Source: Dialister sp. (GTDB lineage: Bacteria; Bacillota; Negativicutes; Veillonellales; Dialisteraceae). Taken from it: DNA of 40,817 nt. The stretch's first letter is position 1; each line of letters opens with the position of its first letter. The notes beneath the pieces are model-generated. The model was not told the origin of the DNA. It saw only the letters and a list, made by a program, of their open reading frames with translations, and ran no database searches. This document shows positions 16,307 through 22,630 of this stretch, one piece after another. The position numbers were made by a program, and so were the translations under genes. The stretch spans positions 1 to 40,817 of the forward strand of contig JAIJLI010000003.1 of the NCBI GenBank assembly GCA_022722495.1. Reading direction: 5' to 3'.

Positions 16307-17248
16307 TTACTTAATGAGCAATCTTCGTGCTCCCTGCACCTGCTTGATGTACTTGGCGCACGCTTTAGGATGGTCTGCCTGAAAAGCCTTGGCATCGAAC
16401 TTCTCGCTTGCCTTCGGTGCTTTCCACGTTGCCAGCATCTTTCCGTTTCCGTCCACGATGCTCTCTGCGTCCCCGAAGAACAGCTTCAAGTTGTCCTCAA
16501 TCTCATCCTGCTCGGTCTCCAGTTTCTTGTTCTGAACCTTGAGTTCCTTGAGCCTAGCAATCTGTTCAAGTATCTCCTTCGTTGCAGTCACTTCCTTGCC
16601 AGCTACATGTAGAGGAGACTTTAGGAGAACGTCTTGTGCGCTGTAGGCTGGCGGCTCTTGGTTGCCCACGATGTAGTCAAGCCAGAACTTGGTTATCTCG
16701 TCCCTCATCCATCCGAAGAATTCGGGGTCGAAGTCGATGTCACGGTAGCCGAACTCCCTGCCTGCTGTCAGCCAGGCAAGTGCTCCATCCTTGTATTCGC
16801 CAACTCCGAGGTTCATCTGTAGCTGGCAGAACCAATGCTTCGGGAGGTCGTCTGCATCTATCTGCATCTGCGTGGTCTTGCACTCTAGGATGCTCTTGCT
16901 CGCTTCGTTGTGCGTTGCCCCGGTTCTCCAGAAGGTGCGGTCAGGAGATACACGCAGATACGGAGTATCGGTGTTCGTGATGGTGTAGTCGTCAGTCGAT
17001 GCCTTGATGATGTGGCAGTGGCTCTCTCGTTTAAAGAACTGCGCCACGGCATCCTCAAGCAGATGTCCTGCGACCATCGCAAAGTTCTCAACCTTTGGTG
17101 GGTCGATACCCTTCTTGCGTCTCCACAACTGGTATGGTGTTTCCCATGGGTTCAGTCCCAGTACTGTACCTGCCTCTGATGCGCCTATTCCCTTTGAACG
17201 GTTCTGCAACCACTCCTCTCTGCTTTTATATTTAATTATCTGCTTCAT
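16307..17248 (-). CDS. YqaJ/lambda-type exonuclease
   Basis: 313 residues with the YqaJ-like recombinase nuclease core: IGASEAGTVLGLNPWETPYQLW (about 21-42), GHLLEDAVAQFF (about 61-72), acidic SPDR (about 100-103) and catalytic ECK in SILECKTTQM (about 119-128). These are the metal-binding residues of PD-(D/E)XK exonucleases. It resects double-stranded ends to give 3' tails for a partner annealing protein, most likely the 286-aa product upstream. A coiled-coil tail (about 220-255) follows the nuclease. Its start overlaps the 109-aa gene by 17 bases. Confidence 0.85.
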   Translation of the reverse strand: MKQIIKYKSREEWLQNRSKGIGASEAGTVLGLNPWETPYQLWRRKKGIDPPKVENFAMVAGHLLEDAVAQFFKRESHCHIIKASTDDYTITNTDTPYLRVSPDRTFWRTGATHNEASKSILECKTTQMQIDADDLPKHWFCQLQMNLGVGEYKDGALAWLTAGREFGYRDIDFDPEFFGWMRDEITKFWLDYIVGNQEPPAYSAQDVLLKSPLHVAGKEVTATKEILEQIARLKELKVQNKKLETEQDEIEDNLKLFFGDAESIVDGNGKMLATWKAPKASEKFDAKAFQADHPKACAKYIKQVQGARRLLIK

Positions 17249-17561
17249 TGTCTTTTATTTTTATGTTTGCGGTATAATACATTTTCGCTGCTCCAATGAT
17301 AAGCTGACGAACGAATTCATCCCTCTTCATTGAATGCACAAGTCCACTTGCGAGGATATCGGCTTTTCCGGAATAGGCAATATGGAAATCGAAGCTTTTG
17401 CCACCTTCTTTGCTTACATCCCCATTATCTTCTGCTGCAATCTGTAGAAAATTTCTTTCTTTCTCGTTTTCCTCGACCCATGTCTTGTATGCCTTGGCGG
17501 TTCTGTCAAAGTACTTGTCGATGGTGCTCTTGTGTTTCTGTTTGTTTTCTTTTTCTGCCAT
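17232..17561 (-). CDS. Hypothetical protein between recombination genes (109 aa)
   Basis: Charged, Lys-rich N-terminus, helical middle (KYFDRTAKAYKTWVEENEKERNFLQIAAED), and a C-terminal region with hydrophobic strands (KSFDFHIAYSGKADILASGLVHSMKRDEFVRQLIIGAAKMYY). Its place between a putative annealing protein and an exonuclease suggests a recombination accessory role. The leader is unusual: a stable hairpin (17586-17643) followed by TTAAACATTCAGT seven bases before the start codon. Confidence 0.6.
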   Translation of the reverse strand: MAEKENKQKHKSTIDKYFDRTAKAYKTWVEENEKERNFLQIAAEDNGDVSKEGGKSFDFHIAYSGKADILASGLVHSMKRDEFVRQLIIGAAKMYYTANIKIKDNEADN

Positions 17562-17567
17562 ATTATT

Positions 17568-17580
17568 ACTGAATGTTTAA
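17568..17580 (-). promoter_or_regulatory. TTAAACATTCAGT leader motif (best complement to the predicted RNA)
   Basis: Thirteen bases, complementary without mismatch to the predicted 5' end of the RNA at 23917-23984. It lies 7 bases before the start codon at 17559-17561, over the ribosome-binding region. Confidence 0.5.
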
Positions 17581-17585
17581 AAGTT

Positions 17586-17643
17586 GCCACGGCTTCCCTT
17601 TGTAGGTTGTGATGGGAGCCCACCCCATAGGTTGTGCCGTGGC
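17586..17643 (-). ncRNA. Structured leader RNA hairpin
   Basis: GCCACGGC (17586-17593) pairs perfectly with GCCGTGGC (17636-17643). Inside is a second hairpin ATGGG-7-CCCAT (17612-17628) between two direct copies of TAGGTTGTG. It lies in the 115-base gap upstream of the 109-aa gene, directly before the AAACATTCAG motif. A TACGTTTG promoter-like box (17652-17659) is just upstream. There is no U-run, so it is not a terminator. It may be a cis-acting element or binding site. Confidence 0.5.
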
Positions 17644-17676
17644 GGTTCGGGCAAACGTATAATATTATAAACTAAA

Positions 17677-18537
17677 CTACTTCTTCGCTGCTGTTCCAGT
17701 CTTGCCTTGACTGCGGCTCATTGCCTTCTCAGCCTTCTTCTGTGCGTTCTCGGCTGCTGCCTGCGCCTGCTGTGCGATGGCTTCCTGCTGCTTCGGCTTC
17801 TTGAAGGTCTCCTCTACTGTGGTCGTACCTTCCTTGATGGCGTTGTACACACCGGCCAGCTTCTGAATATCCTCTGCCGTGACTTCCTCGGCTGATTTCT
17901 TGCCCAGGTATTCCAGCAGCATAAGGTCTGTTACCTGGTACACTTGGAAGCAGGCTACGCAGCTCTTCCACTGGCTCTGTACGCCAGTCTGCTTGATGTG
18001 CTCCAGTGCCTTTGCCTGCACTTCCTTCACCACGCTTGCAATCAATACCTGCGGCACGACCTTGCAGATTGCGTTACGCTGGGCGATGGCCACGGCTGCA
18101 TTGCCAACCACCACCTGCATGTCCTGCGAGAAGGTGTAGCCCTTCGATGTCAGAATGCTGCGCTTCACTTCGACAGAGTAGGCAACGTTGCTCTCTAGGT
18201 CATGGCAGACGCCTTGTGCCGTGATGGTCTTGCCATCGTTGGCGATGATGCGGCCAGCGATGCGCAGGTTCTTCCAGCAGGCAGAAATGATTTCCGTGAA
18301 CCTAACACTAGGACCCTCAATAACCGATACCTGGCCATCCTTGCCCTTGCGCTCCAGATGATAGAAGCAGTTGTAGGCTACATCATCGTCCATGGCTGCC
18401 AGTGCTACCATGTTCTGCTTGCACTGCATGATGTCTCGAGGGAACTTGTGCGCTGTGGCAATCTGTCCGTCAATCTCCGAGCGGTTGATAGCTTCCAGCA
18501 TTTCGCCACCGCTCACATTGATAATTTCATTTTCCAT
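17677..18537 (-). CDS. Putative recombination/annealing protein (286 aa)
   Basis: Helical N-terminus, then VSVIEGPSVRFTEIISACWKNLRIAGRII (about 70-98), a phrase I have seen in phage proteins coded next to exonucleases. A mixed region (about 100-160) follows, then an Ala/Gln/Lys-rich tail (EAIAQQAQAAAENAQKKAEKA). The exonuclease lies two genes downstream, so a single-strand annealing role (Erf/RecT-like in function) is a reasonable inference. I do not recognise the exact family. Structured RNA lies on both sides of this gene. Confidence 0.55.
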   Translation of the reverse strand: MENEIINVSGGEMLEAINRSEIDGQIATAHKFPRDIMQCKQNMVALAAMDDDVAYNCFYHLERKGKDGQVSVIEGPSVRFTEIISACWKNLRIAGRIIANDGKTITAQGVCHDLESNVAYSVEVKRSILTSKGYTFSQDMQVVVGNAAVAIAQRNAICKVVPQVLIASVVKEVQAKALEHIKQTGVQSQWKSCVACFQVYQVTDLMLLEYLGKKSAEEVTAEDIQKLAGVYNAIKEGTTTVEETFKKPKQQEAIAQQAQAAAENAQKKAEKAMSRSQGKTGTAAKK

Positions 18538-18584
18538 AATTCGTTCTTTTTATTGTTCAACATAATCTTTTAATTAACTCTAGT

Positions 18585-18764
18585 GGAAGGCTGGGGATTC
18601 GAACCCCAGTTGATTGCTACCCCACCCTTGCCTGCTGCTGGTGGATGCCCTTCCGTTGCAGGGCGCACGCTGTCGTTTCCGCATACAACATGGTAAAAAC
18701 AACTAATTTTAGATAACCTTGAAAAATGAGTTTTGCGTGCGCCCTTTGCCCTGCCGCTGCAGGG
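18585..18764 (-). ncRNA. Structured non-coding element with a tRNA T-arm mimic
   Basis: In the 256-base gap between two genes. Three parts are visible on the minus strand: a 6-bp hairpin with AGCG loop (18749-18764); an 11-bp perfect inverted repeat AGGGCGCACGC/GCGTGCGCCCT (18660-18670 with 18735-18745) around a 64-base loop; and a 70-base domain closed by GGAAGG/CCTTCC (18649-18654 with 18585-18590). That domain holds CCACC/GGTGG and a T-arm-like CTGGGG-TTCGAAT-CCCCAG (18591-18609). It has no D-arm or normal anticodon arm, so it is not a canonical tRNA. Confidence 0.55.
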
Positions 18765-18793
18765 AGCCATATAATAATTGTTTAACATCGTAA

Positions 18794-19132
18794 TCAAACC
18801 AGTTGAGCCATAAGGCTGTCGAGCCTGCTTTCCTCGAAGGCGTCCATCGGGTCTTGGTCTGCGTATTGGCTGTTCTCTTCCATCCAGTCGTCCATCACGT
18901 CCTGATAGTTAACGCAAACCTCGATAGCTTCCTCTAGCCGCTCGCTGTCGTTGTTGCTGTTCTTGTGCGTCACGACCGCTACGTTCCCGGTTCTGTCGCA
19001 CCATACGCAGATGCCGCCTGCCTTGGTCTTGATGTCTACCCTTGCAACCGCTGGTCGCTGTGGCTCACGGTCTAACTCCAGCCAGATGGCATCGTACATT
19101 TTCGTCCTGCATTCCTCTATTATCTTCTTCAT
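18794..19132 (-). CDS. Hypothetical early protein (112 aa)
   Basis: Mixed alpha/beta protein with a strand-rich centre (PAVARVDIKTKAGGICVWCDRTGNVAVVTHKN, about 27-58, with two cysteines as CVWC) and an acidic C-terminus (DDWMEENSQYADQDPMDAFEE). It overlaps the 97-aa gene by 4 bases. Family not recognised. Highly acidic early proteins can act against host defences, but nothing here proves it. Confidence 0.55.
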   Translation of the reverse strand: MKKIIEECRTKMYDAIWLELDREPQRPAVARVDIKTKAGGICVWCDRTGNVAVVTHKNSNNDSERLEEAIEVCVNYQDVMDDWMEENSQYADQDPMDAFEESRLDSLMAQLV

Positions 19133-19422
19133 TCGTTACCTCCTCTCTTATTGAATATGTAACTTTGGAAGGTCTCACGGCACGACTTCAATACCTCGTT
19201 GTCCGTTCCGTCCAGTGGTATGAGCGGAATGTTATCCAGTGCCACGCAAAGGTTGCCTTCAAACTCTCTGTACTGGATTCTTCGCTCTGCCTCCAAATAG
19301 CACTTGTTGTTCAGTTCGCATTGCTTTCTGGTCTTGCGGTTCGCCTTCCAGTTAGTGATAAGCCAGCAGATGTCTGTGTACTTCACGATCATCCTGCGCA
19401 TATTGATTGACAACTTGCTCAT
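19129..19422 (-). CDS. Hypothetical early protein (97 aa)
   Basis: Basic, helical N-terminal half (MSKLSINMRRMIVKYTDICWLITNWKANRKTRKQCE) and a short strand-turn region (GNLCVALDNIPLIPLDG). It overlaps both neighbours by 4 bases, which supports it as a member of the leftward operon. Function not recognised. Confidence 0.55.
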   Translation of the reverse strand: MSKLSINMRRMIVKYTDICWLITNWKANRKTRKQCELNNKCYLEAERRIQYREFEGNLCVALDNIPLIPLDGTDNEVLKSCRETFQSYIFNKRGGNE

Positions 19423-19616
19423 AGGGCAATCCTCCAGACTTTTTTTATCTCGCTGCCCTCGAAAACCTTGCGGTTGTCGATTCTGCGGAACTTGACCTTA
19501 ATCTTACCAGCCTGCAACCATCTGCGCAGGGTGTTGCGATGGATGCCCAGTACCTTGCAGGTTTCTGTCATGGTGTATCTGCCTGCATCCGCTACCTTTG
19601 GTTCTTCGTTCGTCAT
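19419..19616 (-). CDS. Excisionase/MerR-type HTH protein (65 aa)
   Basis: Small winged-helix DNA-binding protein: YTMTETCKVLGIHRNTLRRW (about 14-33), then LQAGKIKVKFRRIDNRKVFEGSEI. This is the excisionase-family HTH_17 pattern, with recognition helix HRNTLRRW and a wing. A phage excisionase bends attP and directs the integrase to excision. Its presence in the early leftward operon, opposite the rightward integrase, fits induction. It could also be a transcription regulator. Confidence 0.75.
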   Translation of the reverse strand: MTNEEPKVADAGRYTMTETCKVLGIHRNTLRRWLQAGKIKVKFRRIDNRKVFEGSEIKKVWRIAL

Positions 19617-19617
19617 A

Positions 19618-19710
19618 TTAAGCCCTCCAAAAGATTAAAGTTACTAACATGGTGGCAATTACCAGGGATAATACTTCATCACTTGTGATAATCTCGATAA
19701 ACTTCTTCAT
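19618..19710 (-). CDS. 30-residue single-span membrane peptide
   Basis: ATG at 19708-19710 gives MKKFIEIITSDEVLSLVIAT..., with one hydrophobic segment (about 13-28) and the C-terminus FWRA. The stop is one base before the excisionase start, so coupling is likely. TTAAACATTCAG lies 5 bases before its ATG. Short but well placed. Role unknown. Confidence 0.5.
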   Translation of the reverse strand: MKKFIEIITSDEVLSLVIATMLVTLIFWRA

Positions 19711-19715
19711 ACGCT

Positions 19716-19727
19716 CTGAATGTTTAA
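19716..19727 (-). promoter_or_regulatory. TTAAACATTCAG leader motif, 5 bases before a start codon
   Basis: Twelve bases complementary to the predicted RNA at 23917-23984, in the leader of the 30-residue membrane peptide. Confidence 0.5.
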
Positions 19728-19742
19728 ATTGGTTCTACTTGA

Positions 19743-19985
19743 TTACTTGCGCACGGCTGCACGTCTCTTCTTAGGTGTTATCAATCCAGCTTTGATGAGG
19801 ATAACACGCACGTTTTGCTGGGTGCAACCAACACGCTGTGATACTGCGAGCATTATTCTGCTGTCTGAGGTCTCGGCAGGTGCTTTTGCTCTGAAATCTG
19901 CAAACATCGCTATGATGTTCTTCTTTCTTTCGTCCTGCTGCTTCTGCAACGGTGTTCGAAAATCATAATTAAAATTTTCTCCCAT
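19743..19985 (-). CDS. First leftward early gene, putative HTH protein (80 aa)
   Basis: Basic protein with a probable helix-turn-helix (MLAVSQRVGCTQQNVRVILIKAGLI, about 45-69) and a Lys/Arg tail (TPKKRRAAVRK). It is the first gene after the leftward promoter near 20057 and faces the repressor gene, which is the place of Cro-like or early activator proteins. It may take part in the lysis-lysogeny switch. Confidence 0.6.
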   Translation of the reverse strand: MGENFNYDFRTPLQKQQDERKKNIIAMFADFRAKAPAETSDSRIMLAVSQRVGCTQQNVRVILIKAGLITPKKRRAAVRK

Positions 19986-19990
19986 TTTAT

Positions 19991-20020
19991 TTGTATTTTA
20001 AATTATTTTCTTTATCTTTG
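19991..20020 (+). promoter_or_regulatory. Rightward promoter of the lysogeny block
   Basis: TTG at 19991 and TATCTTTG at 20013-20020 with a 19-base spacer match the Bacteroidetes -33/-7 consensus. The start point would be near 20026, giving a ~115-base leader to the repressor-like gene at 20142. Confidence 0.65.
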
Positions 20021-20025
20021 CAAAA

Positions 20026-20039
20026 GAGTTTTTAAACTC
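20026..20039. promoter_or_regulatory. Inverted repeat between face-to-face promoters, candidate operator
   Basis: GAGTTT-TT-AAACTC lies at the expected start point of the rightward promoter and just downstream of the leftward start. A second perfect 14-bp palindrome, AAAACAATTGTTTT (20079-20092), overlaps the -33 region of the leftward promoter. Both are candidate repressor sites. Confidence 0.5.
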
Positions 20040-20056
20040 GTTCTGTAATTCGGTTG

Positions 20057-20085
20057 CAAAAATACAAAAAGAAATTGAAAAACAA
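20057..20085 (-). promoter_or_regulatory. Leftward early promoter
   Basis: The minus strand has TATTTTTG at 20057-20064, a TAnnTTTG match, with a TTG about 18 bases upstream. Transcription would begin near 20051 and run into the early operon, directly against the rightward promoter whose start is about 25 bases away. Confidence 0.55.
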
Positions 20086-20141
20086 TTGTTTTGCGGTTGT
20101 TTTTAATAAGTTTTTAATTAGTTTTAAATTGATTTACAATT

Positions 20142-20498
20142 ATGAGCGGTGAAGAATTAAAGAAGTATATTAAGCGTTCGGGCTTGACAATGAGTGATGT
20201 AGCTAGAGAACTGGGTACTACACCACAGAATGTGCAGGCTCGTCTTGGACGCAAAACTATAAAAATTGATTTTATCCAAAAGATAAAGGAAATCATCGAT
20301 AGATGTGCCCCTCCACTCCCTGCTGAGATGGAAGCGGCTGTTATCGGTTCAAACGTCAATGGCTCGAACAGTTCAAACGTTTCTCAGTCAATAGGTAGTG
20401 ATGCTGCCTTGGCTGCTGAGAATAAACTGCTGCGAGAACAGAATGAGTTCTTGCAAAGTCAAGTTAAAACGCTGCTTGCCATTGTCGGGCAGAAATAA
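20142..20498 (+). CDS. HTH repressor-like protein with C-terminal coiled coil (118 aa)
   Basis: The N-terminal XRE-type helix-turn-helix MSGEELKKYIKRSGLTMSDVARELGTTPQNVQARLG (1-36) is followed by an Asn/Ser-rich linker (68-80) and a coiled coil AALAAENKLLREQNEFLQSQ (about 87-106). It has no LexA/S24 peptidase domain, so induction would not be by simple RecA-stimulated self-cleavage. It is the first gene of the rightward block and the best candidate for the prophage repressor. Confidence 0.75.
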   Translation: MSGEELKKYIKRSGLTMSDVARELGTTPQNVQARLGRKTIKIDFIQKIKEIIDRCAPPLPAEMEAAVIGSNVNGSNSSNVSQSIGSDAALAAENKLLREQNEFLQSQVKTLLAIVGQK

Positions 20499-20511
20499 TT
20501 TAGTAACTTTG
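20482..20511 (+). promoter_or_regulatory. Promoter inside the repressor gene end, giving a near-leaderless mRNA
   Basis: TTG at 20482 and TAACTTTG at 20504-20511 have the right 19-base spacing. The next ATG is at 20519, only 7 bases after the -7 box. The transcript for the 68-aa membrane protein would thus have almost no leader. Confidence 0.6.
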
Positions 20512-20518
20512 CAGCGCA

Positions 20519-20725
20519 ATGTGGATAGAAAAATTAGGCTCGTACTTCGTTGATGTGTCGAAATATATCTTGACTGGTGTCGTGATTAGTTCGCTATTCA
20601 AGGATTTCGAGGATAAAGTATTAATTTATATAGTTGGAATCGCCCTAGCCTTCCTCTGCTTGGTCGTGGGTCTCGTACTCAGCAACAAAAAGGATGGAAA
20701 GGGCAAAAAGGAAAAGGAGAAATAA
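20519..20725 (+). CDS. Small membrane protein (68 aa; DUF6722-like)
   Basis: An N-terminal amphipathic segment (MWIEKLGSYFVDVSKYILTG) is followed by a strong membrane span (VLIYIVGIALAFLCLVVGLVL, about 33-53) and a lysine-rich tail. The phrase VSKYILTGVVISSLF is one I associate with DUF6722-type small proteins of Bacteroidales; this is memory, not a search. It has its own promoter and lies in the lysogeny block, so it is probably made in the prophage state. Superinfection exclusion is one possible role. Confidence 0.6.
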   Translation: MWIEKLGSYFVDVSKYILTGVVISSLFKDFEDKVLIYIVGIALAFLCLVVGLVLSNKKDGKGKKEKEK

Positions 20726-20728
20726 ATT

Positions 20729-20839
20729 ATGGGAGTATATTTAGCTTTCTTGTTCGTGGGAGTGCCTTGTATGGTGTTCCTCGCATTCTGTCTCACTAGA
20801 AACGGAAAAAAATGGCTTAGACAAAACAACTTGCTTTAG
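20729..20839 (+). CDS. 36-residue membrane protein, tandem paralogue 1
   Basis: ATG at 20729 gives MGVYLAFLFVGVPCMVFLAF..., one membrane span, then a cytoplasmic-type tail TRNGKKWLRQNNLL. The tail matches that of the next gene (TKSGEKWLREL). It starts 3 bases after the previous stop and ends 3 bases before the next start. Confidence 0.55.
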   Translation: MGVYLAFLFVGVPCMVFLAFCLTRNGKKWLRQNNLL

Positions 20840-20842
20840 CCT

Positions 20843-20947
20843 ATGGAACTAGCAACTTTATTTATGTTCATCGGTGCGGTTATCGGCACAAGTCTCGTAA
20901 TTTGGTCTAAGACGAAATCTGGCGAGAAATGGCTGCGTGAACTTTAG
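20843..20947 (+). CDS. 34-residue membrane protein, tandem paralogue 2
   Basis: ATG at 20843 gives MELATLFMFIGAVIGTSLVI..., one membrane span, and the tail SKTKSGEKWLREL. The shared (T/K)xxGxKWLR ending with the preceding gene indicates a tandem duplication. Both are below usual gene-calling limits. Role unknown. Confidence 0.55.
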   Translation: MELATLFMFIGAVIGTSLVIWSKTKSGEKWLREL

Positions 20948-20989
20948 TTCTCGCTCCAGGTACAATATCAAATAAAATTCTAAGTAACG

Positions 20990-21436
20990 ATGAAAGATGA
21001 GGATTTCATTGAGCGGAAGGAGAAGGTTCTTCTTGCCGCCCTCGGGAAAAGCTGGCTATGGAAATCCAGCAGGTTGATAATAGGCATTATCCCTACAGTG
21101 GGTGCGCTTATAATGCTGGTTCACTGCACTCTGCTCTCGTTCGGCATTCTGGTAAAACTCACGGAGTGGATATTCGACTGCTCAATATTCGGCTTCATCG
21201 CCTGGATCATCGTCAGCCTTGCCTATGGATTCTGCTGGGTACATCGAGCGTTCGCTACCTACGGAGTGCTGATTTCGTTCTGCATCGACTTCCAGCGTTC
21301 TTTCGGGTTCGGTGTCTTGCGCCAGCCGCTGCATCTGCTGATGGTCGCCCTAGGGCTGCTGCTCTTCTTCGTCTTCATCAAGAAAAAGGCTTGGAATGAG
21401 TTCTGGGAAAGAAATATAAATCATTTAAACGATTAG
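20990..21436 (+). CDS. Integral membrane protein (148 aa)
   Basis: Four hydrophobic segments (about 24-47, 56-80, 82-105, 114-132) and a basic C-terminus (KKKAWNEFWERN). It contains GFCWVHRAF...YGVLISFCIDFQRSFGFGV, a phrase I associate with unnamed membrane proteins carried by Bacteroidales mobile elements. It lies 43 bases after the small membrane genes and 5 bases before a secreted-protein gene. Possibly lysogenic conversion or exclusion. Confidence 0.6.
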   Translation: MKDEDFIERKEKVLLAALGKSWLWKSSRLIIGIIPTVGALIMLVHCTLLSFGILVKLTEWIFDCSIFGFIAWIIVSLAYGFCWVHRAFATYGVLISFCIDFQRSFGFGVLRQPLHLLMVALGLLLFFVFIKKKAWNEFWERNINHLND

Positions 21437-21441
21437 GCAAT

Positions 21442-21930
21442 ATGAAAAAGTTAATAATGTTATTCGTGCTTGCGCTTGCGTGCGTGGGTGTGCGTTCGCA
21501 AACACTTTTATCTAGGAGTTATGACGTTTCTCCAGTTATTAGCTACACCGTTTTTGAGCCGCAAAAAGACACGGTGTATTACTGGCAGATAAACAATGTT
21601 AATTCAGCTAAGATGATTGAATCTTTCTATCTTAGGTTTCGTGGAAGAAACGAACTGCAAAGAACGCTCAAATTTCTTGTCTCACTTGAAGGTGAAGAAA
21701 AGGGTAGGACTTACAGGCTTGACGACACGATTGACGGAAATGAGGTAACAACTGGAAAGGTAGAAGGTTTCCTCTTTATCCCATCCTCAGAAGGTGTTAC
21801 CATCGAAAATAAAAAAGGGTTTCTTCCATCCTCATCATTCTATACCTACAAAAGTCTAGCTGATGTTGCCAAAGGTGGTTTTGATGAAATTAAAAGAAAG
21901 AAACAACCTCGGCAATTCGTGTTTGAATGA
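21442..21930 (+). CDS. Secreted protein with signal peptide (162 aa)
   Basis: N-terminal signal peptide MKKLIMLFVLALACVGVRSQ with likely cleavage after residue ~19. There is no lipobox (the Cys at 14 is inside the hydrophobic core), so the product is probably periplasmic. The mature part is soluble, strand-rich and charged (FEPQKDTVYYWQINNVNSAK). It is expressed with lysogeny genes, which suggests a prophage function such as exclusion or a host surface change. Family not recognised. Confidence 0.6.
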   Translation: MKKLIMLFVLALACVGVRSQTLLSRSYDVSPVISYTVFEPQKDTVYYWQINNVNSAKMIESFYLRFRGRNELQRTLKFLVSLEGEEKGRTYRLDDTIDGNEVTTGKVEGFLFIPSSEGVTIENKKGFLPSSSFYTYKSLADVAKGGFDEIKRKKQPRQFVFE

Positions 21931-22109
21931 AGTATCTTAGTCTTCTCGCCTACGAGAAATATTTGCCAGTGCTCACCCCTTCCGAGGTGGATGGGCTGCT
22001 GACTTCTCGTCCAACGCTGGCTCAGTTGCAGGACTGGTCGCAAAGATTGAATAATCATCGGGCAAGGCTGGAAAATGTTTTCAGTCGAGCCTACAAAAAG
22101 ATAAAATAA
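21927..22109 (+). CDS. Small helical protein (60 aa)
   Basis: It overlaps the secreted-protein gene by 4 bases (ATGA). Soluble, with two amphipathic helices (PSEVDGLLTSR and LAQLQDWSQRLNNHRARLENVF). It ends one base before the next gene. Function unknown; the coupling suggests it works with its neighbours. Confidence 0.55.
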   Translation: MKYLSLLAYEKYLPVLTPSEVDGLLTSRPTLAQLQDWSQRLNNHRARLENVFSRAYKKIK

Positions 22110-22110
22110 T

Positions 22111-22455
22111 ATGGAAGATAAAAATCTGATGTCCGCTGATGTGGATATAGTAGTTCGCTTCTTCTCTGCCATCGACCGCCTGAAGGCTGATGGTTGCATT
22201 GGTGGTCTCAAGACAATAACCGACCGGTATGGTCTCAACCGCTGGAACATCATGTCCCTGCGAGACGATCCTGCCGAGTATTACGGTCGTTTCCGTCCGT
22301 CTTGGGTTCAGTACCTGGTACGTGATTACCACATCAACCCATACTGGCTGCTCCTTGGCTCGGGAGAGTTCTATGCGACTGGTTTCACGTCCGAAATCGT
22401 GAAAAACCTGAATAAAAACTGCACAAGAAAAAAAACAGCCTGCATAAGTTTTTAA
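22111..22455 (+). CDS. CI-like repressor domain protein without peptidase (114 aa)
   Basis: Helical N-terminal domain with ITDRYGLNRWNIMSLRDDP (about 36-54) as a likely helix-turn-helix, followed by YLVRDYHINPYWLLLGSGEFY (about 69-89). The 'hxPxWLLxGxGxM'-type ending is characteristic of the phage CI repressor DNA-binding domain. It stops soon after, with no S24 cleavage domain. A second regulator besides the 118-aa HTH protein implies a two-component switch, or control of integrase. Confidence 0.65.
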   Translation: MEDKNLMSADVDIVVRFFSAIDRLKADGCIGGLKTITDRYGLNRWNIMSLRDDPAEYYGRFRPSWVQYLVRDYHINPYWLLLGSGEFYATGFTSEIVKNLNKNCTRKKTACISF

Positions 22456-22630
22456 TTTTCAATTATTTAGAACATACGTTATGATTTTAAGTACAACTTT
22501 ACTTGTTTTCCCAGTATTTAAAGGGGTTCTCTGATGCTGGGATAACTTGAAAATACCGCAATTATGCACAATGTTGCACAATTGCGGCTCTTAACGCTTA
22601 AAATAAACTGAATAAATACTGCACGGAATT
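22456..22630 (+). promoter_or_regulatory. Integrase upstream region with inverted and direct repeats
   Basis: CCGCAATT (22556-22563) and AATTGCGG (22580-22587) form a perfect inverted repeat. Inside it TGCACAAT is repeated (22565-22572, 22575-22582). GCGGCTCTTAACGC (22584-22597) is one of a dispersed family also found just after the integrase gene. No clear TAnnTTTG promoter is seen. The arrangement suits integrase arm or accessory sites, or an int operator. Confidence 0.45.

Noticed and set aside
18585..18654. Canonical tRNA gene
   Set aside because: T-arm and a 6-bp acceptor-like stem are present, but no D-arm, no anticodon stem of normal shape and no U8; only 70 bases long.
18570..18797. 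75-codon minus frame across the structured gap
   Set aside because: Starts at TTG, odd composition, and coincides with perfect inverted repeats; better explained as non-coding RNA.
9460..20380. Repeated TTCAAACGTTTCTC at 9466 and 20371
   Set aside because: Only two full copies, one inside the repressor coding sequence; shorter TTCAAACGT matches are scattered in coding DNA, so chance is likely.
22556..22587. attP core at the inverted repeat before the integrase
   Set aside because: The repeat is clear, but without attL/attR or a host tRNA match the crossover site cannot be located; kept only as a regulatory/att candidate region.
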